Shown here one piece after another: positions 45,374 to 53,559 of a stretch of DNA of 64,000 nt. The notes beneath the pieces were generated by a model. The model saw nothing but the letters and a program-made list of their open reading frames with translations. It searched no databases and was not told the origin of the DNA. The stretch is taken from assembly GCF_000717595.1 (NCBI RefSeq), contig NZ_JNZO01000028.1, forward strand, positions 1-64,000, in the 5' to 3' direction. The stretch comes from Streptomyces flavochromogenes (lineage in GTDB: Bacteria; Actinomycetota; Actinomycetes; Streptomycetales; Streptomycetaceae). Position 1 is the first letter of the stretch; each line of letters starts with the position of its first letter. Position numbers and translations under genes: made by a program.

Positions 45374-45628
45374 ATGGTGCGTTTGAGAGTGGAGTTCACG
45401 ACCGAGCCGTTCGACCTCGACGAGGCGCCGGCGCACGCGGTCGTGGCCCGTGAGGTCATCCAGTCGGCCCAGCTGGACGCGGTCGACGTCGGCCCCTTCG
45501 GCAACACGGCGGAAGGCGGTGCCGACGAGGTGCTCACCGCCGTCGACGCGCTGTTGCGCAAGTCGCTCGCGGCCGGGGCCACCCGCGTCTCGCTCCAGGT
45601 CAACGTGATCGGGGAGGGCGAGAAGTGA
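45374..45628 (+). CDS. Thiamine-binding (UPF0045/MTH1187-like) protein
   Basis: An 84-residue protein with the ferredoxin-like fold of the UPF0045/MTH1187-YkoF group. LRVEFTTEPFDLDEAPAHAV is the first strand and loop, GNTAEGGADEVLTAVDALLR the central helix, and ATRSVSLQVNVIGEG-like the last strand (here ATRVSLQVNVIGEGE). Family members bind thiamine or a related ligand. Because glyoxylate carboligase needs thiamine diphosphate, a cofactor-sensing link is possible but unproven. Its stop overlaps the next gene's GTG start (GTGA), so the two are coupled. Confidence 0.75.
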   Translation: MVRLRVEFTTEPFDLDEAPAHAVVAREVIQSAQLDAVDVGPFGNTAEGGADEVLTAVDALLRKSLAAGATRVSLQVNVIGEGEK

Positions 45629-46011
45629 ACGAGCACCCGCTGGTCACTGCGGTGAAGCCGCTGGTCGACGCCATGGGCGCCGAGCTTCTCGTCCCCGCGC
45701 AGGCGGAGGCCGACGACGTCGTCCTGTCCTGGGAGGGGGAGGACGTGCTCGCCGTACGGCTGCCGCAGCTGTCCGAATCCCTCGATCACATCCTCGCGGC
45801 GATGGAGCGGCGGCACGGGATGCCACTGGCCGAACTGGACCGCAAGGCCAAGCAGGAGGCCGTCCGTCTCCTGGAGGCGCGCGGGGCCTTCGCGGTGCGG
45901 CATGGCGTGGAGACGGTGGCGGGTGCACTCGGTGTCAGCCGCTTCACCGTGTACAACTACCTGAACAGGGAGACCGCCCTGAGCAGGGAAAAGGCCGCCA
46001 AGGGCGAGTAG
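45625..46011 (+). CDS. Helix-turn-helix regulator next to the urate genes
   Basis: A 128-residue protein. The N-terminal ~85 residues (HPLVTAVKPLVDAMGAELLV onward) form an uncharacterised domain. The C-terminus is a Fis/PucR-like helix-turn-helix (RHGVETVAGALGVSRFTVYN then YLNR). The GTG start overlaps the stop of the thiamine-binding gene by 4 nt. It sits between the hyi-glxR and uraD-uraH-uricase transcription units and ends in a strong terminator. It is a candidate regulator of the neighbouring catabolic genes, perhaps working with the thiamine-binding protein as a sensor; this is inference from position. Confidence 0.7.
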   Translation: MNEHPLVTAVKPLVDAMGAELLVPAQAEADDVVLSWEGEDVLAVRLPQLSESLDHILAAMERRHGMPLAELDRKAKQEAVRLLEARGAFAVRHGVETVAGALGVSRFTVYNYLNRETALSREKAAKGE

Positions 46012-46029
46012 TTGATCATGTGTGGCCAT

Positions 46030-46063
46030 AAGCCGTCGTCCGGATGTCGGGACGACGGCTTTT
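46030..46063 (+). terminator. Intrinsic terminator after the HTH gene
   Basis: AAGCCGTCGTCC pairs with GGACGACGGCTT around an 8-nt loop and is followed by TT: a stem with a T-run, unusual for this GC-rich genome. It isolates the thiamine-binding/HTH unit from uraD. Confidence 0.9.
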
Positions 46064-46074
46064 GTGTGGCCGAG

Positions 46075-46118
46075 TTTTCAACAAAGTGTTGACGTCGTGT
46101 TGCGGAGGGCGTTAGCTA
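46075..46118 (+). promoter_or_regulatory. uraD-uraH-uricase promoter with TCAACA-N3-TGTTGA box
   Basis: -35 TTGACG (46089-46094), an 18-bp spacer, -10 TAGCTA (46113-46118). The palindrome TCAACAAAGTGTTGA (46078-46092) overlaps the -35 in the same register as at katA, and flanking bases (TTT before, CGT after) are also shared. Confidence 0.8.
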
Positions 46119-46166
46119 TCCGCAGCCCGTCCGACGCACAGCGAAAAACAGCCACGGAGGCTTCCC

Positions 46167-46691
46167 GTGACTTCAGGTACGACACCGGGCCTCACCCGGT
46201 TCAACACCTCGGCGGACAGCGAGGCCCTCGCCGCGCTCCACGAGGTGTGTTCCAGTTCGGCGTGGGCGAGCGAGATCCTCGCCCGGCGCCCGTACACCAC
46301 CGCCGAAGCTCTCTTCCTCGCCAGTGACGCCGCCATGGCCGAGCTGACCGCCGAGGACCTGGCCGAGGCGATGGCGGGGCACCCGCCGATCGGTCGTCCG
46401 AAGGCCGGGGACCCGACCTCCTCCCGCGAACAGAGCGGGATGGCCGGCGCCTCCGCGGAGCTCAAGGCCGAGATGCTCGAACTCAACCTGGCCTACCAGG
46501 ACACGTTCGGACACGTCTTCCTCATCTGCGCCACCGGCCGGACCGGCGAGCAGATGCGCGACGCGCTCCGCCGGCGGATCGGCAACTCGCCCGAGGAGGA
46601 GCGGGAGATCGTCCGCACCGAACTGGGCAAGATCAACCGCATCCGGCTGACCCGTCTCGTAGAGACCTCCGAGGAAGAGAGCTCCGCATGA
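46167..46691 (+). CDS. uraD: OHCU decarboxylase
   Basis: A 174-residue 2-oxo-4-hydroxy-4-carboxy-5-ureidoimidazoline decarboxylase, the last step from urate to S-allantoin. RFNTSADSEALAALHEVCSS opens the all-helical fold. The catalytic histidine lies in AMAGHPPIGRPKAGD, followed by SREQSGMAGASAELKAEMLE and LNLAYQDTFGHVFLICATGR, both canonical. The GTG at 46167 has GGAGG upstream. It is first in the uraD-uraH-uricase operon and overlaps uraH by 4 nt. Confidence 0.95.
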   Translation: MTSGTTPGLTRFNTSADSEALAALHEVCSSSAWASEILARRPYTTAEALFLASDAAMAELTAEDLAEAMAGHPPIGRPKAGDPTSSREQSGMAGASAELKAEMLELNLAYQDTFGHVFLICATGRTGEQMRDALRRRIGNSPEEEREIVRTELGKINRIRLTRLVETSEEESSA

Positions 46692-47077
46692 GCACCGACA
46701 CCACGGCCTCGGTGTCCACGCACATCCTGGACACCAGCATCGGCCGCCCCGCCGAGGGCGTCGCCATCACGCTCGCGGCCCGCAGCGGCTTCGACGCGGA
46801 GTGGGTCGCGCTCGGCGGCTCCGCCACCGACGCGGACGGGCGCTGCAAGGACCTGCCGGCGCTGCCGGAGGGCACCACCCACGTACGCCTCGACTTCGAG
46901 GTCGAGACGTACTTCTCCAAGAAGCAAGCCGAGGCGCAGCAGGACGCCCCCCGCGTAAGGGACAGCGGTGCGTTCTTCCCGGAGGTGGCGATCACGTTCG
47001 CCGTCACGCCGGGCGAGCACTATCACGTACCGCTGCTGCTCAACCCGTTCGGCTACTCCGTATACCGAGGGAGCTAG
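46688..47077 (+). CDS. uraH: 5-hydroxyisourate hydrolase
   Basis: A 129-residue transthyretin-like HIU hydrolase that opens 5-hydroxyisourate to OHCU. STHILDTSIGRPAEGVAITL is the N-terminal signature with the catalytic histidine. The conserved arginine region is THVRLDFEVETYFSKK, and the protein ends with the diagnostic YRGS tetrapeptide. HYHVPLLLNPFGYSVYRGS is the typical C-terminus. It is translationally coupled to uraD (ATGA overlap) and lies 5 bp ahead of uricase, so the three steps from urate to allantoin are made from one message. Confidence 0.96.
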   Translation: MSTDTTASVSTHILDTSIGRPAEGVAITLAARSGFDAEWVALGGSATDADGRCKDLPALPEGTTHVRLDFEVETYFSKKQAEAQQDAPRVRDSGAFFPEVAITFAVTPGEHYHVPLLLNPFGYSVYRGS

Positions 47078-47082
47078 CAGAC

Positions 47083-48006
47083 ATGCCCACGATTCTCGGC
47101 CAGAACCAGTACGGCAAAGCAGAGAACCGCGTCGTCAAGATCACGCGGGACGGCGACACCCACCACATCAAGGACCTGAACGTCTCCGTCGCCCTCTCCG
47201 GCGACCTCGACGACGTCCACCTCACCGGCTCCAACGCCCACTGCCTCCCCACCGACACGACGAAGAACACCATCTTCGCGTTCGCCAAGGAGTACGGCAT
47301 CGAGTCCGCCGAGCAGTTCGGCATCCACCTCGCCCGCCACTTCGTGACGAGCCAGGAGCCGATCAAGAAGGCGCGCATCCGGATCGAGGAGTACTCCTGG
47401 GAGCGCATCGCGTCCTCCGAGGCCAACTCCAAGTTCATCGGCGCCGACGAGGTCAACCACTCCTTCGCCCGCAAGGGCCAGGAGACCCGCGTCACCCAGA
47501 TCACCTACGACGGTGCCACCTGGGAGGTCATCTCCGGCCTCAAGGACCTCGTCGTCATGAACTCCACCAACTCGGAGTTCTGGGGCTACATCAAGGACCA
47601 GTACACGACGCTCCAGGAGGCGTACGACCGCATCCTGGCCACGCAGGTGTCCGCCCGCTGGCGGTTCAACTGGACCGACGACGAGCAGCGCATGCCGAAC
47701 TGGGAGCGGTCCTACGAGCAGACCAGGAAGCACATGCTCGAGGCCTTCTCGGAGACGTACTCGTACTCCCTCCAGCAGACGCTGTACCAGATGGCCACGC
47801 GCATCATCAACCACCGCTCGGAGATCGACGAAGTCCGCTTCTCGCTCCCGAACAAGCACCACTTCCTGGTCGACCTCGAGCCCTTCGGCCTCAAGAACGA
47901 CAACGAGGTCTACTACGCCGCCGACCGCATGTACGGCCTCATCGAGGCCACCGTCCTCCGCGACGGAGCCACGGCGCAGATCCCGGTCGACATGACCAAC
48001 CTCTAA
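47083..48006 (+). CDS. Urate oxidase (uricase)
   Basis: A 307-residue cofactor-free urate oxidase that makes 5-hydroxyisourate and hydrogen peroxide. It has two T-fold modules. ILGQNQYGKAENRVVKITRD is the N-terminus with the catalytic lysine region, and TDTTKNTIFAFAKEYGIESA contains the conserved threonine and KNT. TNSEFWGYIKDQYTTL and LATQVSARWRFN match the second module, and LPNKHHFLVDLEPFGLKNDN EV-type sequence closes it. No peroxisomal-type or secretory tag applies. Peroxide from this step is probably removed by the catalase at 41810-43267. Confidence 0.97.
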   Translation: MPTILGQNQYGKAENRVVKITRDGDTHHIKDLNVSVALSGDLDDVHLTGSNAHCLPTDTTKNTIFAFAKEYGIESAEQFGIHLARHFVTSQEPIKKARIRIEEYSWERIASSEANSKFIGADEVNHSFARKGQETRVTQITYDGATWEVISGLKDLVVMNSTNSEFWGYIKDQYTTLQEAYDRILATQVSARWRFNWTDDEQRMPNWERSYEQTRKHMLEAFSETYSYSLQQTLYQMATRIINHRSEIDEVRFSLPNKHHFLVDLEPFGLKNDNEVYYAADRMYGLIEATVLRDGATAQIPVDMTNL

Positions 48007-48023
48007 GCGGCGTCCGAGTGACC

Positions 48024-48055
48024 GGCCCCCGCCCGCCCGCAGTCGGGCGGGGGCC
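48024..48055 (+). terminator. Hairpin between uricase and the first permease
   Basis: GGCCCCCGCCCG pairs perfectly with CGGGCGGGGGCC around an 8-nt loop, 17 bp after the uricase stop. Partial read-through to the permease is possible because only 22 bp separate it from the permease start. Confidence 0.75.
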
Positions 48056-48077
48056 GCGCCGGACCGGAGGGATTCTC

Positions 48078-49484
48078 ATGGCACAGCCAGCAAAGGGGCC
48101 GGCACCCGCCGAAGGCCCGTGTTCCACCCCGCCGGGCACGACCGACCAGGTCCACCCGGTGGACGAAAAGCTTCCCGCCTCGCGGCTCGTCCCCGCGGCG
48201 CTCCAGCACATCGCCGCGATGTACGCCGGCGTCGTCACCCCTCCGCTCATCATCGGCCAGGCGGTCGGCCTGGACGCCGCCGGAATGACCCGGCTCATCG
48301 CCGCCAGCCTGCTCATCGCCGGCTGCGCGACCATCCTGCAGACGCTCGGCGTCCGGGGCTTCGCCGGCAACCGGCTGCCGTTCGTCAACGCCGCCTCCTC
48401 CGCCGGCATCGCGCCGATGCTCGCCATCGCCGAGACCAGCGCCCCCGGCCGCCAACTCCCCGCCATCTACGGCGCGGTGATGGTCGCCGGAGTGTTCTGC
48501 CTCGCCGTCGGACCCTTCTTCGGCAGGCTCCTGCGCTTCTTCCCGCCGCTCGTCACCGGCGTCGTCATCACCCTCATCGGGGTCACCCTGATGCCCGTGC
48601 CCGTCGGCTGGGCGCAGGGCGGCGACAGGAACGCCGCCGACTTCGGCGCCATGAAGTACCTGGCACTCGCCGGCTTCACCCTCGTCGTCATCCTGCTCTT
48701 CCAGCGCTTCGGCAAGGGCTTCGTCAAGCAGATCGCCCTGCTGCTCGGCCTCTTCATCGGCACCCTCGCCGCGATCCCCTTCGGGATGGCCGACTTCACC
48801 GCCCTGCGAGAGGCGCCCGTCGCGGCCCTGCCCGCCCCCTTCGCCTTCGGCGCCCCCGAGTTCCAGCCCGCCGCGATCCTCTCCCTGTGCATCGTGATGC
48901 TGGTCCTGATGACCGAGTCCAGCGCCGGCATGCTCGCCCTCGGCGAGATCTGCGAACGGCGCAGCGACGGCCGCACCATCACCCGCGGACTGCGCACCGA
49001 CGGCATCGCCACCCTGATCGGCCCCGTCTTCGGCGGCTTCCCCACCTCGGCCTTCGCCCAGAACGTCGGAGTCGTCTCGCTGACCCGGGTGCGCTCCCGC
49101 TACGTGGTCGCCGTCGCCGGCGGCGCCCTGCTGGTCCTCGGTGCGTTCCCGGTCCTCGGCGCGGTCGTCTCCATGGTCCCGATGCCCGTCCTCGGTGGCG
49201 CCGGCATCGTCCTCTTCGGCTCGATCGCGGTCAGCGGCATCCGGACCCTCTCGGAAGCCGGACTCGACGACAGCTCCAACATCATCCTGGTGGCCGTCGC
49301 GCTCGGAGCGGGCATCATCCCGCTCGCCGCACCCACCTTCTACGCCGAGTTCCCCGCCTGGGCGCAGACCGTGCTCGGCTCCGGCATCAGCGCCGGCGCA
49401 CTCGTCGCCGTCCTGCTGAATCTGTTCTTCCACCATCTCGGCACCCGGAGCCGTCACACGGCTCCGGCACTCAAATCCTCCTAG
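48078..49484 (+). CDS. Nucleobase:cation symporter-2 family permease (urate/xanthine type), copy 1
   Basis: A 468-residue NCS2/NAT transporter with about twelve to fourteen membrane segments. The N-terminal VPAALQHIAAMYAGVVTPPL contains the NCS2 QH motif. The substrate-site glutamate lies in LMTESSAGMLALGEICERRS. The signature region GLRTDGIATLIGPVFGGFPT then SAFAQNVGVVSLTRVRSR corresponds to the NAT motif, and VPMPVLGGAGIVLFGSIAVS follows. Position next to uricase suggests urate, xanthine or uracil import. GGAGG precedes the ATG at 48078. It resembles the second permease at 51214-52662 throughout. Confidence 0.93.
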   Translation: MAQPAKGPAPAEGPCSTPPGTTDQVHPVDEKLPASRLVPAALQHIAAMYAGVVTPPLIIGQAVGLDAAGMTRLIAASLLIAGCATILQTLGVRGFAGNRLPFVNAASSAGIAPMLAIAETSAPGRQLPAIYGAVMVAGVFCLAVGPFFGRLLRFFPPLVTGVVITLIGVTLMPVPVGWAQGGDRNAADFGAMKYLALAGFTLVVILLFQRFGKGFVKQIALLLGLFIGTLAAIPFGMADFTALREAPVAALPAPFAFGAPEFQPAAILSLCIVMLVLMTESSAGMLALGEICERRSDGRTITRGLRTDGIATLIGPVFGGFPTSAFAQNVGVVSLTRVRSRYVVAVAGGALLVLGAFPVLGAVVSMVPMPVLGGAGIVLFGSIAVSGIRTLSEAGLDDSSNIILVAVALGAGIIPLAAPTFYAEFPAWAQTVLGSGISAGALVAVLLNLFFHHLGTRSRHTAPALKSS

Positions 49485-49532
49485 GGTCCTGCCGTGCCCA
49501 CACCACCCCCGAGGAATGAAGGAAGCACCGCC

Positions 49533-50921
49533 ATGGCAGCACCTTCGGCAGCCCAGCGCATCGTCATCGAGAACGCGGCGATCGCGACCGTCGACGCGAA
49601 CGACACCGAGTACGCCTCCGGCTACCTCGTCGTCGCGGGCAACAGGATCGAGTCCATCGGCGCCGGCAAGGCTCCCGAGGGCCTGGAGAACGTGGTCCGG
49701 CGCATCGACGCCACCGGCCATCTCGTCACGCCCGGTCTCGTCAACACGCACCACCACTTCTACCAGTGGATCACCCGGGGCCTGGCGACCGACCACAACC
49801 TCTTCAACTGGCTCGTCGCCCTCTACCCGACCTGGGCGCGGATCGACGAGCAGATGGTGCGCGCCGCGGCGCAGGGCTCGCTGGCCATGATGGCCCGCGG
49901 CGGTGTCACCACCGCCATGGACCACCACTACGTGTACCCGGTGAACTCCGGTGACCTGTCCGGTGCCATCATCGGCGCCGCCTCCGAGATGGGCGTCCGC
50001 TTCACCCTGGCCCGCGGTTCCATGGACCGCAGCGAGAAGGACGGCGGTCTGCCGCCGGACTTCGCCGTCGAGACCACCGAGGGCGCGCTCGCCGCGACCG
50101 AGGAGACGGTGAAGAAGTACCACGACGCCTCCTTCGACGCGATGACCCAGGTCGCCGTCGCCCCCTGCTCGCCCTTCTCCATCTCCACCGAACTCCTCCG
50201 TGAGGGCGCCGCGCTCGGCCGCCGCCTCGGGGTGCGCATGCACACCCACGGCTCGGAGACCGTGGAGGAGGAGAAGTTCTGCCACGAGCTGTTCGGCATG
50301 GGCCCGACGGACTACTTCGAGTCCACCGGCTTCCTCGGCGAGGACGTGTGGATGGCGCACTGCGTCCACATGAACGACTCCGACATCGCGGCCTTCGCCC
50401 GCACCAAGACCGGTGTGGCGCACTGCCCCTCGTCCAACGCCCGTCTCGCCGCCGGCATCGCCCGCGTCCCCGACATGCTGAAGGCGGGCGTACCCGTCGG
50501 CCTCGGTGTCGACGGCACCGCCTCCAACGAGTCCGGTGAGCTCCACACCGAGCTGCGCAACGCGCTCCTCATCAACCGGCTCGGCGCCCACCGCGAGGCC
50601 GCGCTCAACGCCCGCCAGGCCCTGCGCCTCGGCACCTACGGCGGCGCGCAGGTCCTCGGCCGCGCCGACAACATCGGCTCCCTCGAGGCCGGCAAGCTCG
50701 CCGACTTCGTCCTGTGGAAGATCGACGGTCTCGGCCACTCCACGATCGCCGACCCGGTCACCGCCATCGTCTTCGGCGCGGCGGCCCCGGTCACGGCCTC
50801 CTTCGTCAACGGCAAGCAGATCGTCGAGAACGACCGACTGCTCACCGTCGACGAGGACGCCATCGCGCGCGACGCGCGCGCGGAGGCCCAGCGTCTGGCC
50901 CGCATCGCGGCCCAGGGCTGA
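49533..50921 (+). CDS. 8-oxoguanine deaminase
   Basis: A 462-residue amidohydrolase that would convert 8-oxoguanine to urate plus ammonia. The metal ligands HTHH in LVNTHHHFYQWITRGLATDH, then MHTHGSETVEEEKF and AHCVHMNDSDIAAF, and the catalytic aspartate in LGVDGTASNESGELHTELRN all match the cytosine/8-oxoguanine deaminase branch. It offers a second entry to urate besides xanthine dehydrogenase, which is absent here. GAAGGAAG precedes the ATG at 49533. It lies between two NCS2 permeases. Other nucleobase or atrazine-chlorohydrolase-like substrates cannot be strictly excluded. Confidence 0.88.
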   Translation: MAAPSAAQRIVIENAAIATVDANDTEYASGYLVVAGNRIESIGAGKAPEGLENVVRRIDATGHLVTPGLVNTHHHFYQWITRGLATDHNLFNWLVALYPTWARIDEQMVRAAAQGSLAMMARGGVTTAMDHHYVYPVNSGDLSGAIIGAASEMGVRFTLARGSMDRSEKDGGLPPDFAVETTEGALAATEETVKKYHDASFDAMTQVAVAPCSPFSISTELLREGAALGRRLGVRMHTHGSETVEEEKFCHELFGMGPTDYFESTGFLGEDVWMAHCVHMNDSDIAAFARTKTGVAHCPSSNARLAAGIARVPDMLKAGVPVGLGVDGTASNESGELHTELRNALLINRLGAHREAALNARQALRLGTYGGAQVLGRADNIGSLEAGKLADFVLWKIDGLGHSTIADPVTAIVFGAAAPVTASFVNGKQIVENDRLLTVDEDAIARDARAEAQRLARIAAQG

Positions 50922-50936
50922 CCCTCCCCAAGGAGT

Positions 50937-50964
50937 CCGACCGAGGGGGACGGCCCTCGGTCGG
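50937..50964 (+). terminator. Hairpin after the 8-oxoguanine deaminase gene
   Basis: CCGACCGAGGG pairs perfectly with CCCTCGGTCGG around a 6-nt loop, 16 bp after the stop codon. Confidence 0.8.
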
Positions 50965-51000
50965 TCGCCGCGGACCCGAGCGGGGTCCGTGGCAGCCCGA

Positions 51001-51041
51001 CCGGGAGGTGCCGTGCGCAGAAGACGTACGGCACCTCCCGG
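51001..51041. terminator. Second perfect hairpin upstream of the second permease
   Basis: CCGGGAGGTGCCGT pairs perfectly with ACGGCACCTCCCGG (14 bp) around a 13-nt loop. Beyond it, 51060-51190 is a CGCACC-rich leader with no gene. It may be a second terminator or a structured 5' leader. Confidence 0.6.
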
Positions 51042-51213
51042 GACGGTGATGTCGGCCCGCACCCCCACCGGGCATCCGTCCCCGCGTCGCGGACTCCCCA
51101 CGCGCGCACCGCACCACCCCGCAACGAGCCGCACCTCCTGCACCCGCACCGCATCGCACCACCTCCCTGAACCCCGCGTCGCCGCCGACGTGTAACCGAC
51201 CGGAGGAACCGCC

Positions 51214-52662
51214 GTGGCCGCCAAGCCCCAGGTTCGCAATGCACAAGACGCAGGCTCCGCCCCCGACGACCGGGAGACGCATCCGGTCGACGAGACGCTG
51301 CCCCCACTGAAGATGCTCACCAGCGGCCTCCAGCACGTGGCCGCCATGTACGCGGGCGTTGTCGCCCCGCCCCTGATCGTCGGAGCGGCCGTCGGCCTCT
51401 CCGGTACCGAACTCACCTTCCTGACCGGAGCCAGCCTCTTCACCGCGGGGCTCGCGACCTTCCTCCAGACGCTCGGGGTCTGGAAGATCGGCGCCCGGCT
51501 TCCCTTCGTCAACGGCGTCACCTTCGCCGGCGTCGCGCCGATGCTCGCCATCGTCGACACCACCGACGACAAGGCCGACGCCCTCCCTGTGATCTTCGGC
51601 GCGATCATCGTCGCCGGCCTCCTCGGCTTCCTGGCCGCCCCCTGGTTCTCCCGGCTCGTGCGGTTCTTCCCGCCGGTCGTCACCGGCACCGTGATCACCC
51701 TCATAGGCGTCTCCCTCCTCCCGGTCGCCTTCGGCTGGGCCCAGGGGCCCAACCCCGCGGCCGAGGACTACGGTTCGACCACGTTCCTGTCGCTGGCCGC
51801 CATCACGCTCGTCGTCGTCCTCCTGCTCCGCCGCTTCACCCGCGGTTTCGTCAAGCAGATCGCGGTCCTCCTGGGCCTCGTCATCGGCACCGTCATCGCC
51901 ATCCCCTTCGGCGTCACCGACTTCTCGCCGGTGACCGAGGCGGACATCGTCGGCTTCCCGACGCCGTTCCACTTCGGCGGCCCGCAGTTCGCCCTCGCCG
52001 CGATCATCTCGATGTGCGTGGTGATGCTGGTGTCCATGACCGAGTCGACCGCCGACATGCTGGCCCTCGGCGAGATCGTCGAACGGCCCGCCGACGAGAA
52101 GACCATCGCGGCCGGACTGCGCGCCGACACCCTCGGCTCCGCGATCAGCCCGCTCTTCAACGGCTTCATGTGCAGCGCCTTCGCGCAGAACATCGGCCTG
52201 GTCGCCATGACCCGCATCCGCAGCCGCTTCGTCGTCGCCTGCGGCGGTGGCTTCCTGGTCCTGATGGGCCTCTCGCCGGTCGCCGCCTCGCTGATCTCGG
52301 TCGTCCCCCGGCCGGTCCTCGGCGGTGCGGGCGTCGTCCTCTTCGGCTCGGTCGCCGCCAGCGGCATCCAGACGCTGGTCAAGGCCGGTCTGGACAAGGA
52401 CAACAACGTCCTCATCGTGGCCGTCTCCCTGGCCGTCGGCATCATCCCGATCACCGCGCCGGAGTTCTACCACGCCTTCCCGGAGACGGCGAAGATCATC
52501 CTGGACTCGGGCATCTCGACCGGCTGTGTCGCGGCCGTCCTGCTCAACGTGGTCTTCAACCACCTGGGCCGGGGCCGCGACGACGACGACGTCACCGCGC
52601 CGATGGAGCCCGGCGAGGAGATCTCCGGCAGCCACACGGTGAAGGCGGCGCACGTCCACTGA
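51214..52662 (+). CDS. Nucleobase:cation symporter-2 family permease, copy 2
   Basis: A 482-residue NCS2/NAT permease and close homologue of the one at 48078-49484. LTSGLQHVAAMYAGVVAPPL carries the QH motif, SMTESTADMLALGEIVERPA the substrate-site glutamate, and FNGFMCSAFAQNIGLVAMTR the NAT signature. The family includes uracil, xanthine and urate carriers; differences at the NAT motif (CSAFAQNIGLV versus TSAFAQNVGVV) hint at different specificity. The GTG at 51214 has GGAGG upstream. It is followed by the racemase-like gene on the same strand. Confidence 0.93.
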   Translation: MAAKPQVRNAQDAGSAPDDRETHPVDETLPPLKMLTSGLQHVAAMYAGVVAPPLIVGAAVGLSGTELTFLTGASLFTAGLATFLQTLGVWKIGARLPFVNGVTFAGVAPMLAIVDTTDDKADALPVIFGAIIVAGLLGFLAAPWFSRLVRFFPPVVTGTVITLIGVSLLPVAFGWAQGPNPAAEDYGSTTFLSLAAITLVVVLLLRRFTRGFVKQIAVLLGLVIGTVIAIPFGVTDFSPVTEADIVGFPTPFHFGGPQFALAAIISMCVVMLVSMTESTADMLALGEIVERPADEKTIAAGLRADTLGSAISPLFNGFMCSAFAQNIGLVAMTRIRSRFVVACGGGFLVLMGLSPVAASLISVVPRPVLGGAGVVLFGSVAASGIQTLVKAGLDKDNNVLIVAVSLAVGIIPITAPEFYHAFPETAKIILDSGISTGCVAAVLLNVVFNHLGRGRDDDDVTAPMEPGEEISGSHTVKAAHVH

Positions 52663-52675
52663 ACCCGCCCGCTGC

Positions 52676-52729
52676 CCCCGCGCACGCCCCGGTCCCCGCG
52701 CACGCCCCGGTCCCCGCGCACGACGCGGG
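52676..52729. repeat. Three 18-bp tandem repeats
   Basis: CCCCGCGCACGCCCCGGT occurs twice in tandem (52676-52693, 52694-52711), then a third degenerate copy (CCCCGCGCACGACGCGGG). They lie between the permease stop and the racemase-like gene. In that gene's frame they would encode PVPAHA-like repeats, but no start codon lies upstream. Confidence 0.75.
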
Positions 52730-52778
52730 GCCCGGGGCGGCGGTGCGGGGCGGCGACGCGACGCCGGGCCACCGCGCG

Positions 52779-53531
52779 ATGCCGACCGGCCCCACCACAC
52801 CGGCCGGCCCCGCGATACCGCCCCACCGCGCGGCGCCAGGCGTTGACGCGCCGACGAGCGCCCTCCGGCCGACGAACGGCCAGGTCGTACTGATCAACCC
52901 CAACACCTCCGCCGCCACGACCGCGATGATGACCGCGATCGCCCGGCGCGCCCTCGGCGGGGACCACCCCGTCCGGGGCGTGACCGTGGACCGGGGCCCC
53001 GACATGCTCACCGACCCCGCGGCCCTGCGCGCCGCCGCGCCCGGGGTCCTCGCCGCGGGCCTCCGCGCCACGGCCCGGGGCGACTGCGCGGCGCTCCTGG
53101 TCGGAGCCTTCGGCGACCCGGGCCTGGCGGAGCTGCGCGCCGCCACCGACGTGCCGGCGGTGGGCCTGGGCGAGGCGGCCCTCCGGGAAGCGGCCGCCGG
53201 TGGTACCCCCTTCGGCATCGCCACCACGACACCGCTCCTGGCCGGCGCCATCGCGGCCCATGTGACGGCCCTCGGGCTCGGCGACCGGTTCACGGGCCTT
53301 CGCCTGACCGAAGGCGCCCCGGAACACCTCTCCGCGGAACCGGAGTTGCTCCTCGACCAACTGGAGCGCGCGGTCCGCGCGTGCGGGGAGCGGGACGGGG
53401 CAAGGGCGGTCGTGATCGGCGGCGGCCCGCTGGGCGACGCGGCGGAGGAGCTCCGCACCCGGTGCGCGGTCAGGATCGTGGCCCCGATCCCGGCCGCCTG
53501 CCGGGCGATCCTCCGCCTCCTGTCGCGGTGA
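52779..53531 (+). CDS. Asp/Glu/hydantoin racemase-like protein lacking both catalytic cysteines
   Basis: A 250-residue protein with the Asp/Glu/hydantoin racemase fold. VVLINPNTSAATTAMMTAIA is the classic N-terminal phosphate-like loop of hydantoin and allantoin racemases. The first catalytic position, normally ACFxDPG, reads GAFGDPGLAELR. The second, normally GCAGM, reads IGGGPLGDAAEE. Both cysteines are therefore gone, so a two-base racemase mechanism is unlikely. It could be a lyase, isomerase or ligand-binding relative acting on an allantoin-type compound. ATG 52779 is chosen; GTG 52743 is possible. The ~30 residues before the fold are low-complexity. Confidence 0.75.
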   Translation: MPTGPTTPAGPAIPPHRAAPGVDAPTSALRPTNGQVVLINPNTSAATTAMMTAIARRALGGDHPVRGVTVDRGPDMLTDPAALRAAAPGVLAAGLRATARGDCAALLVGAFGDPGLAELRAATDVPAVGLGEAALREAAAGGTPFGIATTTPLLAGAIAAHVTALGLGDRFTGLRLTEGAPEHLSAEPELLLDQLERAVRACGERDGARAVVIGGGPLGDAAEELRTRCAVRIVAPIPAACRAILRLLSR

Positions 53532-53559
53532 GGTCGGCGCTCCCCGGCCGCGCGCCCGC

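Noticed and set aside
45374..46011. Toxin-antitoxin pair (two short overlapping genes)
   Set aside because: The first protein matches the thiamine-binding UPF0045-like family and the second is an HTH protein with a long N-terminal domain. No toxin fold is evident.
51042..51213. Purine riboswitch upstream of the second NCS2 permease
   Set aside because: The leader is CGCACC-rich and unstructured to the eye. I could not find the conserved loops or junction of a purine-sensing aptamer.
48003..51752. 1249-residue minus-strand frame
   Set aside because: It is antisense to two permeases and the deaminase and consists of glycine/valine/aspartate-rich shadow sequence.
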